From positions 1 to 12,483 of the forward strand of contig WRFF01000040.1 in NCBI GenBank assembly GCA_009778945.1: a stretch of 12,483 bases of DNA, given 5' to 3'. The notes under the pieces are model-generated. The model saw only the letters and a list, made by a program, of their open reading frames with translations. It had not been told where the DNA came from and made no database searches. Positions 1 to 6,088 of the stretch are shown here, one piece after another (the stretch's first letter is position 1; every line of letters begins with the position of its first letter). Source of the DNA: Clostridiales bacterium (GTDB taxonomy: Bacteria; Bacillota; Clostridia; Peptostreptococcales; Anaerovoracaceae). The position numbers and the translations under genes were made by a program.

Positions 1-90
1 ATAGACTGTTCCGATACCGGCCAGTGCTTCCGCGAGTTTGTGGACGCCGACAGCTTTGATGCCGTCGTCGTTGACAACTAAAATATTCAT
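1..90 (-). CDS. surE: 5'/3'-nucleotidase SurE, N-terminal fragment (runs off window)
   Basis: The reverse strand encodes 30 residues starting MNILVVNDDGIKAVGVHKLA, then leaves the window at base 1. The opening hydrophobic strand followed by NDDGI is the hallmark N-terminus of SurE, a metal-dependent phosphatase that removes phosphate from nucleoside 5'- and 3'-monophosphates. The two adjacent Asp residues (8 and 9) are the known metal ligands of the family. It lies 23 bases downstream of the PII-like gene on the same strand with no terminator visible between them, so it may be the last seen member of that operon. The ribosome site is weak (no clear AGGAGG before the ATG at 88-90). The family call is strong despite the short length; only completeness cannot be judged. 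Confidence 0.86.
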   Translation of the reverse strand, partial: MNILVVNDDGIKAVGVHKLAEALAGIGTVY

Positions 91-113
91 AGTGCGTATT
101 CTAACATAGTTTT

Positions 114-461
114 TTACACTTGCCCGAAGTCTTGATCGCCACCCGGAATACCGGCGGTCCGTGTGACCGGCATTACAAAACTGATGCCGCGGCCTTCCTC
201 CGTCAGCCCCGCTTTATCCGTGATCACGTTAATGACATCTTTCACAAATTCTTTCTTGATGAGCGTCAGCACGACTTCCTTTTCGGGCTGGATTGTGATG
301 CCGATAAATGTCTTGTCCGCCCGAATCCCGCTGCCGCGCGCGTAGAGCACGGTGCTTCCGCGTGCGCCCGCTTCCCGCGCGGCCGTGATCACGACGTCCG
401 CGTACCCCCGGTTTACGATTGTTACGATCAAGCTATATATAATATTTTTATTTTCCGCCAT
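114..461 (-). CDS. PII-family signalling protein (DUF1538-associated type)
   Basis: This 115-residue protein has the PII (GlnB-like) layout: a first strand (IIYSLIVTIVNRG, about 7-19), a helix, a strand and T-loop region (about 34-58, with GSTVLYARGSG then KTFIGITIQPEKE), a second helix, and a closing segment TDKAGLTEEGRGISFVMPV (81-99) at the B-loop position. PII proteins form trimers that bind ATP, ADP or other effectors and regulate partner transporters or enzymes. The ATG at 459-461 is preferred over an upstream in-frame ATG because AAGGAGG (468-474) sits 6 bases before it. The start is 1 base beyond the stop of the preceding PII-like gene, suggesting translational coupling. Its partner is probably the DUF1538 membrane protein encoded first in the operon, not an ammonium transporter, since no amt is here. 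The effector is unknown. Confidence 0.8.
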   Translation of the reverse strand: MAENKNIIYSLIVTIVNRGYADVVITAAREAGARGSTVLYARGSGIRADKTFIGITIQPEKEVVLTLIKKEFVKDVINVITDKAGLTEEGRGISFVMPVTRTAGIPGGDQDFGQV

Positions 462-462
462 T

Positions 463-819
463 TCATTCCTCCTTGTCCGCGGGGCCGGAAATATATTCAA
501 GCGCCAGCGGGCCGCTTACGCCTTCCATCGGGACAAGCGCCGCTATCGCGTCGCCGTCCGCCGCCTCCGAGTACCCGTATTCGATGAGCGCCAGCGCGCG
601 CTCGACCTTCGAATCGCTGACGACGCTGAAGAGCAGCCCGAATTCCTCGTCGTCAAGGCCCAGATAGTCCAGGACGCCGTGCGCGCCGCGGCTTTCGCCG
701 ACCATCGCCATGTTATACGTTATGCCCAATTCACGCAGATCATGGATGATCCTGTCGGTGACGCCGCGCCGGCAGGCTGTAAACAGCAGATTGACGCGCT
801 CGTAAGATTTTTCCGTCAT
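463..819 (-). CDS. Divergent PII-like small protein
   Basis: This 118-residue protein has a predicted beta-alpha-beta repeat like PII. Strand RVNLLFTACRRG (8-19) is followed by helix VTDRIIHDLRELG, strand YNMAMVGESRG, a middle segment with GVLDYLGLDDEEF, strand FGLLFSVVSD, helix VERALALIEYGY and strand AIAALVPMEGVSG. It lacks the recognisable T-loop and B-loop residues of the neighbouring PII protein, so it may be a non-canonical sensor or a subunit that pairs with it. Its ATG overlaps the TGA of the DUF1538 gene (ATGA, 816-819), and GGTGAGG lies just upstream. The overlap and order place it between the transporter and the PII gene, consistent with a dedicated regulatory role. The fold assignment is my inference from pattern and length and is less secure than for the next gene. 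Confidence 0.6.
   Translation of the reverse strand: MTEKSYERVNLLFTACRRGVTDRIIHDLRELGITYNMAMVGESRGAHGVLDYLGLDDEEFGLLFSVVSDSKVERALALIEYGYSEAADGDAIAALVPMEGVSGPLALEYISGPADKEE
468..474 (-). promoter_or_regulatory. Ribosome binding site deciding the PII start
   Basis: On the minus strand AAGGAGG lies 6 bases before the ATG at 459-461 and inside the 3' end of the upstream PII-like gene. It argues for the shorter start rather than the in-frame ATG 39 bases upstream. Confidence 0.75.
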
Positions 820-2564
820 AACACCTCACCTTCTTCTCCAAAGAAATCCTCCGCCGTCACAAGGCTTTGGATATGTTCATAATCATAATCCTCGAAATCG
901 ATATAGTCGTTATCCGACGCGATGCGCCTAACCATCGAAGCGGCGCTCACTTCTTCGATCCATTCGGGACTCGCCGCGTAGTCCATATCGACATCCGCGT
1001 CAAACCGGCTTTGTTCATCCGAATATTCCGCCGCGCCCCAGCGCTCGGTCACACGCTGCGTCTCCAGTTGATGTGTGATCGTTTCCAAGCTGCCTTCTTC
1101 CGCGCCTTGCGTGTCCGCCATCTTTCTCTTGTAGATGAGGCCGACAATCTGCACCGTGAACAGCGGCGTCATCGCGACAAGCGCAACCACGCCAAAGGCG
1201 TCCGTCATGATATTGCCGCCCGAAGCCTCGCAAACCCCCATCGTAAACGGCAGTACGAAGGTTGCCGTCATGGGCCCGGACGCAACCGCGCCCGAATCGA
1301 ACGCGACCGCCGTAAAAATCTTCGGAGAAAACCGCGAAAGGATGATCGAGAGCGCGTAACCGGGCAGGATGATCCACCAGATCGAAATATGGGTGAGCAC
1401 GCGGATCATCGCGAGCGTAAGCGCAATCGCGATACTGATAGAAAAAGCGCGCTGCATCACCTTTCTCGTGATCGCGCCGCCGGTCAAATCCTCCGCCTCC
1501 TCGATCAGGACGCGTACCGCCGGCTCCGCGAGCACGATAAAATACCCCATAAGCGCGCCGAGCGGAATGAGGATCCAAGCGTGCGGCAGGGCGCCGATAT
1601 ATTTGCCGATATATACGCCCGCCGGCATAAAGCCGGTGCTGACGCCGGTCAGAAAGACCACAAGCCCCAGATAGGTGTAAACAAGGCCGATGCCGATCTT
1701 GATAAGCGTGCTGACCGGCAGCTTGAGCACCGTGAACTGGAAGACAAGAAACAGCAGGATGAGCGGAAGCACCGCGAAAGCGATCTCCTGGAAGTGCGCC
1801 GGAAAAGCGTGCAGGAAGGCGTTGAAAAGTTCGGGCACGTTCCCGATATTTTGCAGCGCTTCCGTATGGAGGTCGGACTGCTGCGGCTCATAGAAGAACG
1901 ACAAAATCATAACGGCGTAGATCGGCCCGATACTGCAGAGCGCCGCGAGTCCGAAGCTGTCGTCACGGCTGCTCTTCCCGCCGCGGACGGAACTGACGCC
2001 TACGCCGAGGGCCAGGATGAAGGGGATCGCGAACGGTCCCGTCGTAACGCCGCCCGCGTCAAAAGCGACCGCAAAATATTCCTGGGGGACAAAGAGGCCG
2101 AGTACCAGCGCGCCGATATAGGAGACGGCCAGGAGTTTGGCCATACTGATCTGATAGAGGATGCGCAGCATCGCAAGCACCAGGAAAACGCCGAGGCCGA
2201 CCGCGACCGTGACGGTGAGGGCCATATTCGGTATGCCCGGCACCTGCCGCGCGAGGATCTGGAGATCCGGTTCGGCGATCGTGACCATCGTGCCCATGAG
2301 CAATGCGGCGATCACAATCAGCCAGATTTTGCGCGATTTTGAGAGGTATTGACCGAGATGCTCGCCGATCGGCATCATCGCAAGATGCTGGCCGAGTGTG
2401 AAGAGCACCATACCTATCAGGAGGAAGGCCGCGCCGAGCAGGAACATCCCGCGCACCGCAAACGGCATCGGCGCGAACGTGAAATTCAGCGCAAGCACGA
2501 TGAGGATGATCGGGAGCAGAGATCCCAGCGATTCCTTCAGTTTTTCGGTCAAAACATGGCTCAT
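816..2564 (-). CDS. DUF1538 membrane protein with two fused domains, putative cation/proton antiporter
   Basis: This 582-residue polytopic membrane protein contains two internal copies of a DUF1538 domain. The repeat is visible as TIAEPDLQILARQ (95-107) against VLAEPAVRVLIEEAE (344-358), and FDAGGVTTGP (168-177) against FDSGAVASGP (422-431), each followed by a Gly/Ser-rich segment, a DxFG motif and a hydrophobic helix. About 12 membrane segments are likely. The last 100 residues (481-582) form a hydrophilic, very acidic, Tyr-rich tail, presumably cytoplasmic. From memory, a two-gene DUF1538 pair (UmpA/UmpB) from Halomonas has been reported as a Na+(Li+,K+)/H+ antiporter; here both halves are in one chain. 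Two PII-like genes follow directly, the first overlapping by 4 bases, so control by a nucleotide-sensing partner is likely. The ATG lacks a well-placed ribosome site; AAAGGAG is 29 bases upstream, and a stop codon in between excludes a longer in-frame start. The transported ion is not established. Confidence 0.8.
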   Translation of the reverse strand: MSHVLTEKLKESLGSLLPIILIVLALNFTFAPMPFAVRGMFLLGAAFLLIGMVLFTLGQHLAMMPIGEHLGQYLSKSRKIWLIVIAALLMGTMVTIAEPDLQILARQVPGIPNMALTVTVAVGLGVFLVLAMLRILYQISMAKLLAVSYIGALVLGLFVPQEYFAVAFDAGGVTTGPFAIPFILALGVGVSSVRGGKSSRDDSFGLAALCSIGPIYAVMILSFFYEPQQSDLHTEALQNIGNVPELFNAFLHAFPAHFQEIAFAVLPLILLFLVFQFTVLKLPVSTLIKIGIGLVYTYLGLVVFLTGVSTGFMPAGVYIGKYIGALPHAWILIPLGALMGYFIVLAEPAVRVLIEEAEDLTGGAITRKVMQRAFSISIAIALTLAMIRVLTHISIWWIILPGYALSIILSRFSPKIFTAVAFDSGAVASGPMTATFVLPFTMGVCEASGGNIMTDAFGVVALVAMTPLFTVQIVGLIYKRKMADTQGAEEGSLETITHQLETQRVTERWGAAEYSDEQSRFDADVDMDYAASPEWIEEVSAASMVRRIASDNDYIDFEDYDYEHIQSLVTAEDFFGEEGEVL

Positions 2565-2641
2565 ACGTCGTTTACAGTCAGCGAACTAAGGGGCTCCTTT
2601 CGGCGTCTCTTGCCTGGCAATATCGGATCATCTTTGCGTAT

Positions 2642-2662
2642 TTCGCAGCGGCGCGCTGCGAA
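2642..2662. repeat. Perfect inverted repeat between divergent genes
   Basis: TTCGCAGCG (2642-2650) and CGCTGCGAA (2654-2662) are perfect reverse complements separated by 3 bases. No T-run follows on either strand, so it is unlikely to be a terminator. It sits about 78 bases upstream of the DUF1538 start and just upstream of the enoyl-CoA hydratase promoter, so it could be an operator or a 5'-leader hairpin of the DUF1538 transcript. Confidence 0.6.
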
Positions 2663-2675
2663 CGCACCGCGAAGT

Positions 2676-2704
2676 TTGTCAGAATTTATTATTCATTGTA
2701 TCAT
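2676..2704 (+). promoter_or_regulatory. Promoter for enoyl-CoA hydratase gene
   Basis: TTGTCA (2676-2681) and TATCAT (2699-2704) are separated by 17 bases in an AT-rich stretch, matching the sigma-70/sigma-A pattern. A second overlapping option, TTGTAT (2696-2701) and TATAAT (2720-2725) with an 18-base spacer, is nearly as good. Either would start transcription some 30-55 bases before the gene. Confidence 0.55.
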
Positions 2705-2751
2705 AAATTATGCATTATTTATAATAATGGATTTGCGCCATTGCCATAATG

Positions 2752-2757
2752 AAGGAG
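2752..2757 (+). promoter_or_regulatory. Ribosome binding site deciding the hydratase start
   Basis: AAGGAG is followed by six A residues and then the ATG at 2764. The in-frame ATG at 2749 overlaps the site itself and is therefore not the likely start. Confidence 0.8.
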
Positions 2758-2763
2758 AAAAAA

Positions 2764-3546
2764 ATGAAAACGTACAAAACATTGCTGTTTGAACAGAACG
2801 GTGCGACAGGCGTCGTAAAGGTAAACCGGCCGGATGCGCTGAACGCGCTGAACGCGGAAGTGCTGACAGAACTGGCGTCGATCTTTGACGAGATCGCGCG
2901 GGACAATTCGGTCGGCGCAGTCATCCTGACCGGCGAGGGGCGCTCCTTTGTCGCGGGCGCGGACATCGCTGCCATGCGGGAGATGAGCGCGCTCGAAGGC
3001 CGCGCCTTTATGCTGAAAGGGCAGGCGGTCATGCAGCAGATCGAGACGCTGCCAAAACCCGTCATCGCGGCGGTAAACGGATTCGCGCTCGGCGGCGGCT
3101 GCGAGCTTGCGATGGCATGCGATATCCGGCTTGCGTCGGAAAAGGCGAAATTCGGCCAGCCGGAAGTCGGGCTCGGTATCATTCCCGGCTTCGGCGGCAC
3201 CCAGCGCCTGCCGCGCCTGGTCGGCAAAGGCATGGCGAAATACCTGATTTTCAGCGCGGAGATGATCGGCGCGGACGAGGCGAAGGCCATCGGCCTCGTT
3301 GAAAAGGTCTACGCGCCGGAAACGCTGATGGAAGAAGCGATGAAACTCGCGGAGATGATCCTGTCAAAAGCCCCGATTGCCGTCGCGCTTTCAAAAGCCG
3401 CAATCAACAACGGCGTGAACGTCGATCTGCCTACCGGTGTGAATTTCGAAGCCGAAGCGAGCGCCTCGCCGTTCGGTTCGGAGGACCGCCTTGAGGGCAT
3501 GAGCGCGTTCCTGGAAAAGCGCCCCGCGGCATTCCGAAATAAATAA
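2764..3546 (+). CDS. crt: Short-chain enoyl-CoA hydratase (crotonase)
   Basis: This 260-residue protein is a full-length crotonase. It would hydrate trans-2-enoyl-CoA (typically crotonyl-CoA) to 3-hydroxyacyl-CoA in the cytoplasm, as in butyrate formation or beta-oxidation. The oxyanion-hole segment GRSFVAGADIAAM is at 59-71 and ALGGGCELAMACD at 108-120. The two catalytic glutamates are present as Glu114 (GGGCEL) and Glu134 (GQPEVGLG), 20 residues apart as in rat hydratase, so an active hydratase rather than another crotonase-fold enzyme is likely. The C-terminal segment EDRLEGMSAFLEKRPAAF is typical of clostridial Crt. It has its own promoter and stands alone: no thiolase, hydroxybutyryl-CoA dehydrogenase or Bcd/Etf gene is in the window. 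The substrate chain length cannot be read from the sequence. Confidence 0.92.
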   Translation: MKTYKTLLFEQNGATGVVKVNRPDALNALNAEVLTELASIFDEIARDNSVGAVILTGEGRSFVAGADIAAMREMSALEGRAFMLKGQAVMQQIETLPKPVIAAVNGFALGGGCELAMACDIRLASEKAKFGQPEVGLGIIPGFGGTQRLPRLVGKGMAKYLIFSAEMIGADEAKAIGLVEKVYAPETLMEEAMKLAEMILSKAPIAVALSKAAINNGVNVDLPTGVNFEAEASASPFGSEDRLEGMSAFLEKRPAAFRNK

Positions 3547-3604
3547 CGATTTAACGGTGTATAATTTATATACGAAAATATTCTTCTAAGCTGTATGGAA
3601 AGGG

Positions 3605-3641
3605 CGCCGGAATAGCCTGATATAAAGAAACGGCTTCGGCG
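3605..3641 (+). other. Stem-loop in the leader of the CocE-type hydrolase gene
   Basis: CGCCG (3605-3609) pairs with CGGCG (3637-3641), and inside it AGCC (3614-3617) pairs with GGCT (3632-3635), with an asymmetric internal loop. It lies just before the AAGGTG ribosome site (3645-3650). No T-run follows, so it is a possible leader structure or mRNA-end hairpin rather than a clear terminator. Upstream, GTATA-N5-TATAC (3559-3573) includes a TATAAT that could be a -10 element, but I see no matching -35. Confidence 0.35.
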
Positions 3642-3655
3642 TATAAGGTGTTCAA

Positions 3656-5410
3656 ATGTTCACAACCGCAGTTGATCCGGAAGTCATGAAAGGCGTCCTG
3701 CCGGAAAATTTCCCGGCCGACAAACTCAGCCAACCCAAATACAAAATGATCGTGGAGCACAATGTCTTCATCACCATGCGCGACGGCGTGAAGGTGGCTT
3801 GCGATATTTACCGGCCGGACTCGGATGAAAAATTCCCGGCTCTTTACGCCACGACGGCATATCAGAAGAACCTGCAGCATCTGCCAGTGGTCCCGACGTT
3901 TCACATGGTCGAAGTAAACAAGATCGACTGGTTTGTGGAAAGAGGTTATGTCTATGTAGTCCAGGATATGCGGGGGACGGGCGATTCCGACGGGGATTTC
4001 GGATTTTTCAGCCTGCAGGAGCAGCTGGACTTCTACGATTGCATCGAATGGATCGCGTTACAGCCCTGGTGCACCGGCAAGGTCGGCATGATTGGCGAAT
4101 CCCTGCTCTCCTGGGCACAGTGGCTTGCGGCCCAGCACCAGCCGCCGCACCTCTGCACCATCATCCCGTTTGACGGCGGCGCCGACATCTACCGCGACGT
4201 GGCCTACCACGGCGGCGTGATGAGTATCGGCTTCCCGTCCGTATGGTACAACTGGGAGGTCCGCGCGCATTATCATATGGGCTACGGGCCCGTGCGGGGG
4301 AAACACAACAGCAAACCGAACCAGGGCAAATTCGACTTCGCGTGGGAGTGCATCAACCACCAGACTTTCGACGACTTCTGGAAACTCCGCAGATCCGATA
4401 TCAAGAAGATCAAAGTTCCTGTATACAGCATCGGCGAATGGCATAAGAGCGGCCTGCACCTGCGCGGCAATCTGAGAGGCTATGAGGAACTGGAGACGCC
4501 CAAGAAGCTGATGGTCTGCCAGGGCGAGACGGATGGCGACGAGATGGCGGTCTTCAATACGCCGGAAATGCGCCTGCTGATGCTCCGGTGGTACGATCAC
4601 TGGCTGAAGGACAACGACACCGGCATGATGGAGGAGCCGGAAGTCTGCCTCTATATCCGCGGCAAGGACGAGTTCCGGTTTGAGGAAAAATGGCCTCTCC
4701 CGCGCACAAGCTATACGAACTACTATCTTTCCGGCCAGAAGAGCGGCGCCGTGGATTCGCTGAACGACGGCAAGCTGCTGCCGGAGCCTCAAAAGAGCGG
4801 CCCGGCCTCCGTCACCTATTCCTATCCGCAGAAAAACTGGACCAATTTCGGCGGCCCCGGCAGCGCCCTGATCGAACACGGGATGGTTTATCCGTACCGG
4901 GAGATCCTCACGTTCACGACCGACCCGTTCGAAAAGGAAACCGAGGTCTGCGGAAATATCACGCTCACCCTCTTCGCTTCCTCAAAGATCGAATTCCCCG
5001 AATACAAGGAAACGAAATTCCTCTGTCGCCTCTGGGATCAGTTCCCCGACGCCATGCAGGATCCGGAGTATCCACTGAAGGCCATGCTCATGACCCAGGG
5101 CCGGCTCAAGAGCTGCTACGCCTTTGACAAGGATGAGGAGCTCACCCGGCCCTACCGGCCGTACTATACGCATGAAACGCCGCGCGAGATCGAGGAAGGA
5201 AAGATTTACAAATACGAGATCGAGATACTCGGCACGAGCTGTTATTTCAAGAAGGGCCACAGGCTGCGCCTGGAGGTCGCGAACTACGACTCAAATGCGC
5301 TCGACCACGGCGGACACTACTACGGCCTCGCCGTCGGGAAAGATACGATTTATTTCGACGGAGAGCACGCGTCGTTCCTGACCCTGCCGATCACGTATGT
5401 GAAGGAATAA
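3656..5410 (+). CDS. CocE/NonD family alpha/beta hydrolase (peptidase S15-like)
   Basis: This 584-residue protein matches the X-Pro dipeptidyl-peptidase/CocE layout. The N-terminal strand VFITMRDGVKVACDIYRP (37-54) leads to the conserved DMRGTGDSDGDF (104-115) and a nucleophile elbow GESLLS with Ser149. A cap and a second catalytic stretch end in LRWYDHWLKDNDTG (310-323), followed by a C-terminal jelly-roll-like domain (about 410-584). A candidate catalytic His is in the DHGGHYYG segment (550-557). Members cleave esters, amides or acyl groups from small molecules (cocaine esterase, glutaryl-7-ACA acylase, X-Pro peptidase), and the substrate here is unknown. The elbow is GES-LLS rather than the common GxSYxG. 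There is no signal peptide, so it is probably cytoplasmic. AAGGTG precedes the ATG. It could share a transcript with the upstream hydratase because no convincing terminator separates them. Confidence 0.85.
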   Translation: MFTTAVDPEVMKGVLPENFPADKLSQPKYKMIVEHNVFITMRDGVKVACDIYRPDSDEKFPALYATTAYQKNLQHLPVVPTFHMVEVNKIDWFVERGYVYVVQDMRGTGDSDGDFGFFSLQEQLDFYDCIEWIALQPWCTGKVGMIGESLLSWAQWLAAQHQPPHLCTIIPFDGGADIYRDVAYHGGVMSIGFPSVWYNWEVRAHYHMGYGPVRGKHNSKPNQGKFDFAWECINHQTFDDFWKLRRSDIKKIKVPVYSIGEWHKSGLHLRGNLRGYEELETPKKLMVCQGETDGDEMAVFNTPEMRLLMLRWYDHWLKDNDTGMMEEPEVCLYIRGKDEFRFEEKWPLPRTSYTNYYLSGQKSGAVDSLNDGKLLPEPQKSGPASVTYSYPQKNWTNFGGPGSALIEHGMVYPYREILTFTTDPFEKETEVCGNITLTLFASSKIEFPEYKETKFLCRLWDQFPDAMQDPEYPLKAMLMTQGRLKSCYAFDKDEELTRPYRPYYTHETPREIEEGKIYKYEIEILGTSCYFKKGHRLRLEVANYDSNALDHGGHYYGLAVGKDTIYFDGEHASFLTLPITYVKE

Positions 5411-5460
5411 CTCTTCTGCATTGTGGATCATGATGCCGGCGCTTTGAGGCGAGTAGCGGA

Positions 5461-5482
5461 AATTCCGAGAATCTCCGGAATT
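5461..5482 (+). terminator. Hairpin after the CocE-type gene, weak terminator candidate
   Basis: AATTCCG (5461-5467) pairs perfectly with CGGAATT (5476-5482) around an 8-base loop, 50 bases after the stop codon. The sequence that follows is ATAGTAC rather than a T-run, so a Rho-independent terminator is only a possibility. Its right arm touches the left end of the inverted-repeat element. Confidence 0.35.
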
Positions 5483-5593
5483 ATAGTACAAATCGACGGT
5501 TATGTAAGATTATTCGATCAAAAAGGCTGAAAATCGAGTAATAACATGGGAATTCAACAGAAAACTCTTACATAACCGTCATTTTGTGCTACA
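5482..5593. mobile_element. 112-base element with 28-base terminal inverted repeats (MITE-like or IS remnant)
   Basis: The left arm (5482-5509) and the reverse complement of the right arm (5566-5593) match at 24 of 28 positions, including a perfect inner core GACGGTTATGTAAGA (5495-5509 against TCTTACATAACCGTC at 5566-5580). The 56 bases between carry no gene but hold a second, smaller pairing: TTATTCGAT (5510-5518) against ATCGAGTAATAA (5533-5544). No target-site duplication is evident at the edges. The length and architecture fit a non-autonomous mobile element or the joined ends of a deleted insertion sequence. A long regulatory hairpin is the alternative. No transposase is in the window. 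Confidence 0.5.
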
Positions 5594-5672
5594 AACCTGC
5601 TATATTTCTGTCCTAAACATGATTATTAAGCCATAAATCAGCTTTGGAGTGCTCGCATTTGCGATTCACTAC

Positions 5673-5700
5673 TTGACAATACTACGGAAGCCGATATATT
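5673..5700 (+). promoter_or_regulatory. Promoter of the PadR-DUF2812 operon
   Basis: A consensus TTGACA (5673-5678) is followed after 16 bases by TATATT (5695-5700); TATTAT at 5697-5702 gives an 18-base spacer instead. It lies about 45 bases upstream of the PadR ATG, whose ribosome site AAGGAG is at 5736-5741. Confidence 0.7.
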
Positions 5701-5722
5701 ATTATTACGGTAGCCGATATAT
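5683..5722 (+). promoter_or_regulatory. Direct-repeat operator candidate over the PadR promoter
   Basis: TACGGAAGCCGATATAT (5683-5699) recurs as TACGGTAGCCGATATAT (5706-5722), matching at 16 of 17 bases and offset by 23 bases, about two helical turns. The first copy covers the spacer and -10 region and the second covers the likely transcription start. This position suits autorepression by the PadR protein encoded immediately downstream, which is common in the family. Confidence 0.6.
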
Positions 5723-5746
5723 CATCTGACGTAATAAGGAGAGAGG

Positions 5747-6088
5747 ATGCCGGAAAGTATTGAAAGAGGGGCATTGACGGAAGCGGTCTTCTATATCCTC
5801 CTTTCGCTGCATGAACCCATGCATGGTTACGCTATCATGCAAAACATTGAAAGATTGACAGGCGGCCGTGTTGCGCTTGGCCCAGGTACGCTGTACGGCG
5901 CGATCAACGCGCTCGTGCAAAAAAGGTGGATCGAAGCCCTGTCCGCGGAGAAAGATTCCCGGAAAAAAGAGTATGTCATCACGGAGCTTGGCCGGTCGGT
6001 GTTCGACGGAGAACTCGGCAGGCTTAAAGAGTTGATTCGAAACGGAGAAAGAACCCGGCTTGAAATGAAAGGAACGAAAAAGTCATGA
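5747..6088 (+). CDS. PadR family transcriptional regulator
   Basis: This 113-residue protein is a short (s1-type) PadR winged-helix regulator. It opens with GALTEAVFYILLSLHEPMHGYAIMQ-like features: helix 1 at 8-22, the conserved HGY at 26-28, and the recognition-helix region GPGTLYGAINALVQKRWI (45-62). A wing around 65-78 has the usual basic SRKKEY, and a C-terminal helix for dimerisation follows. Such proteins usually repress their own operon and release DNA when a phenolic compound, drug or other ligand binds. The gene overlaps the DUF2812 gene by 4 bases (ATGA), a pairing frequent in Firmicutes. The direct repeat over its promoter is a likely binding site. The ribosome site AAGGAG with a 5-base gap supports the start. 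Confidence 0.92.
   Translation: MPESIERGALTEAVFYILLSLHEPMHGYAIMQNIERLTGGRVALGPGTLYGAINALVQKRWIEALSAEKDSRKKEYVITELGRSVFDGELGRLKELIRNGERTRLEMKGTKKS

Noticed and set aside
91..113. Possible terminator between the PII gene and surE
   Set aside because: The 23 bases contain no inverted repeat, so read-through into surE is more likely.
867..2342. Long plus-strand open frame (491 codons) opposite the DUF1538 gene
   Set aside because: Its product is dominated by Arg, Asp, His and Gln with no domain pattern, and lies entirely antisense to a clear membrane-protein gene; it is a GC-rich shadow frame.
4058..4879. Minus-strand open frame (273 codons) inside the CocE-type gene
   Set aside because: Antisense to a strongly supported coding region, low-complexity Ala/Val/Arg-rich product, no start signal.
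5594..5672. Possible riboswitch or small RNA between the inverted-repeat element and the PadR promoter
   Set aside because: Only a short TCGC-N4-GCGA palindrome (5653-5664) is visible; no known riboswitch pattern, promoter or terminator accompanies it.
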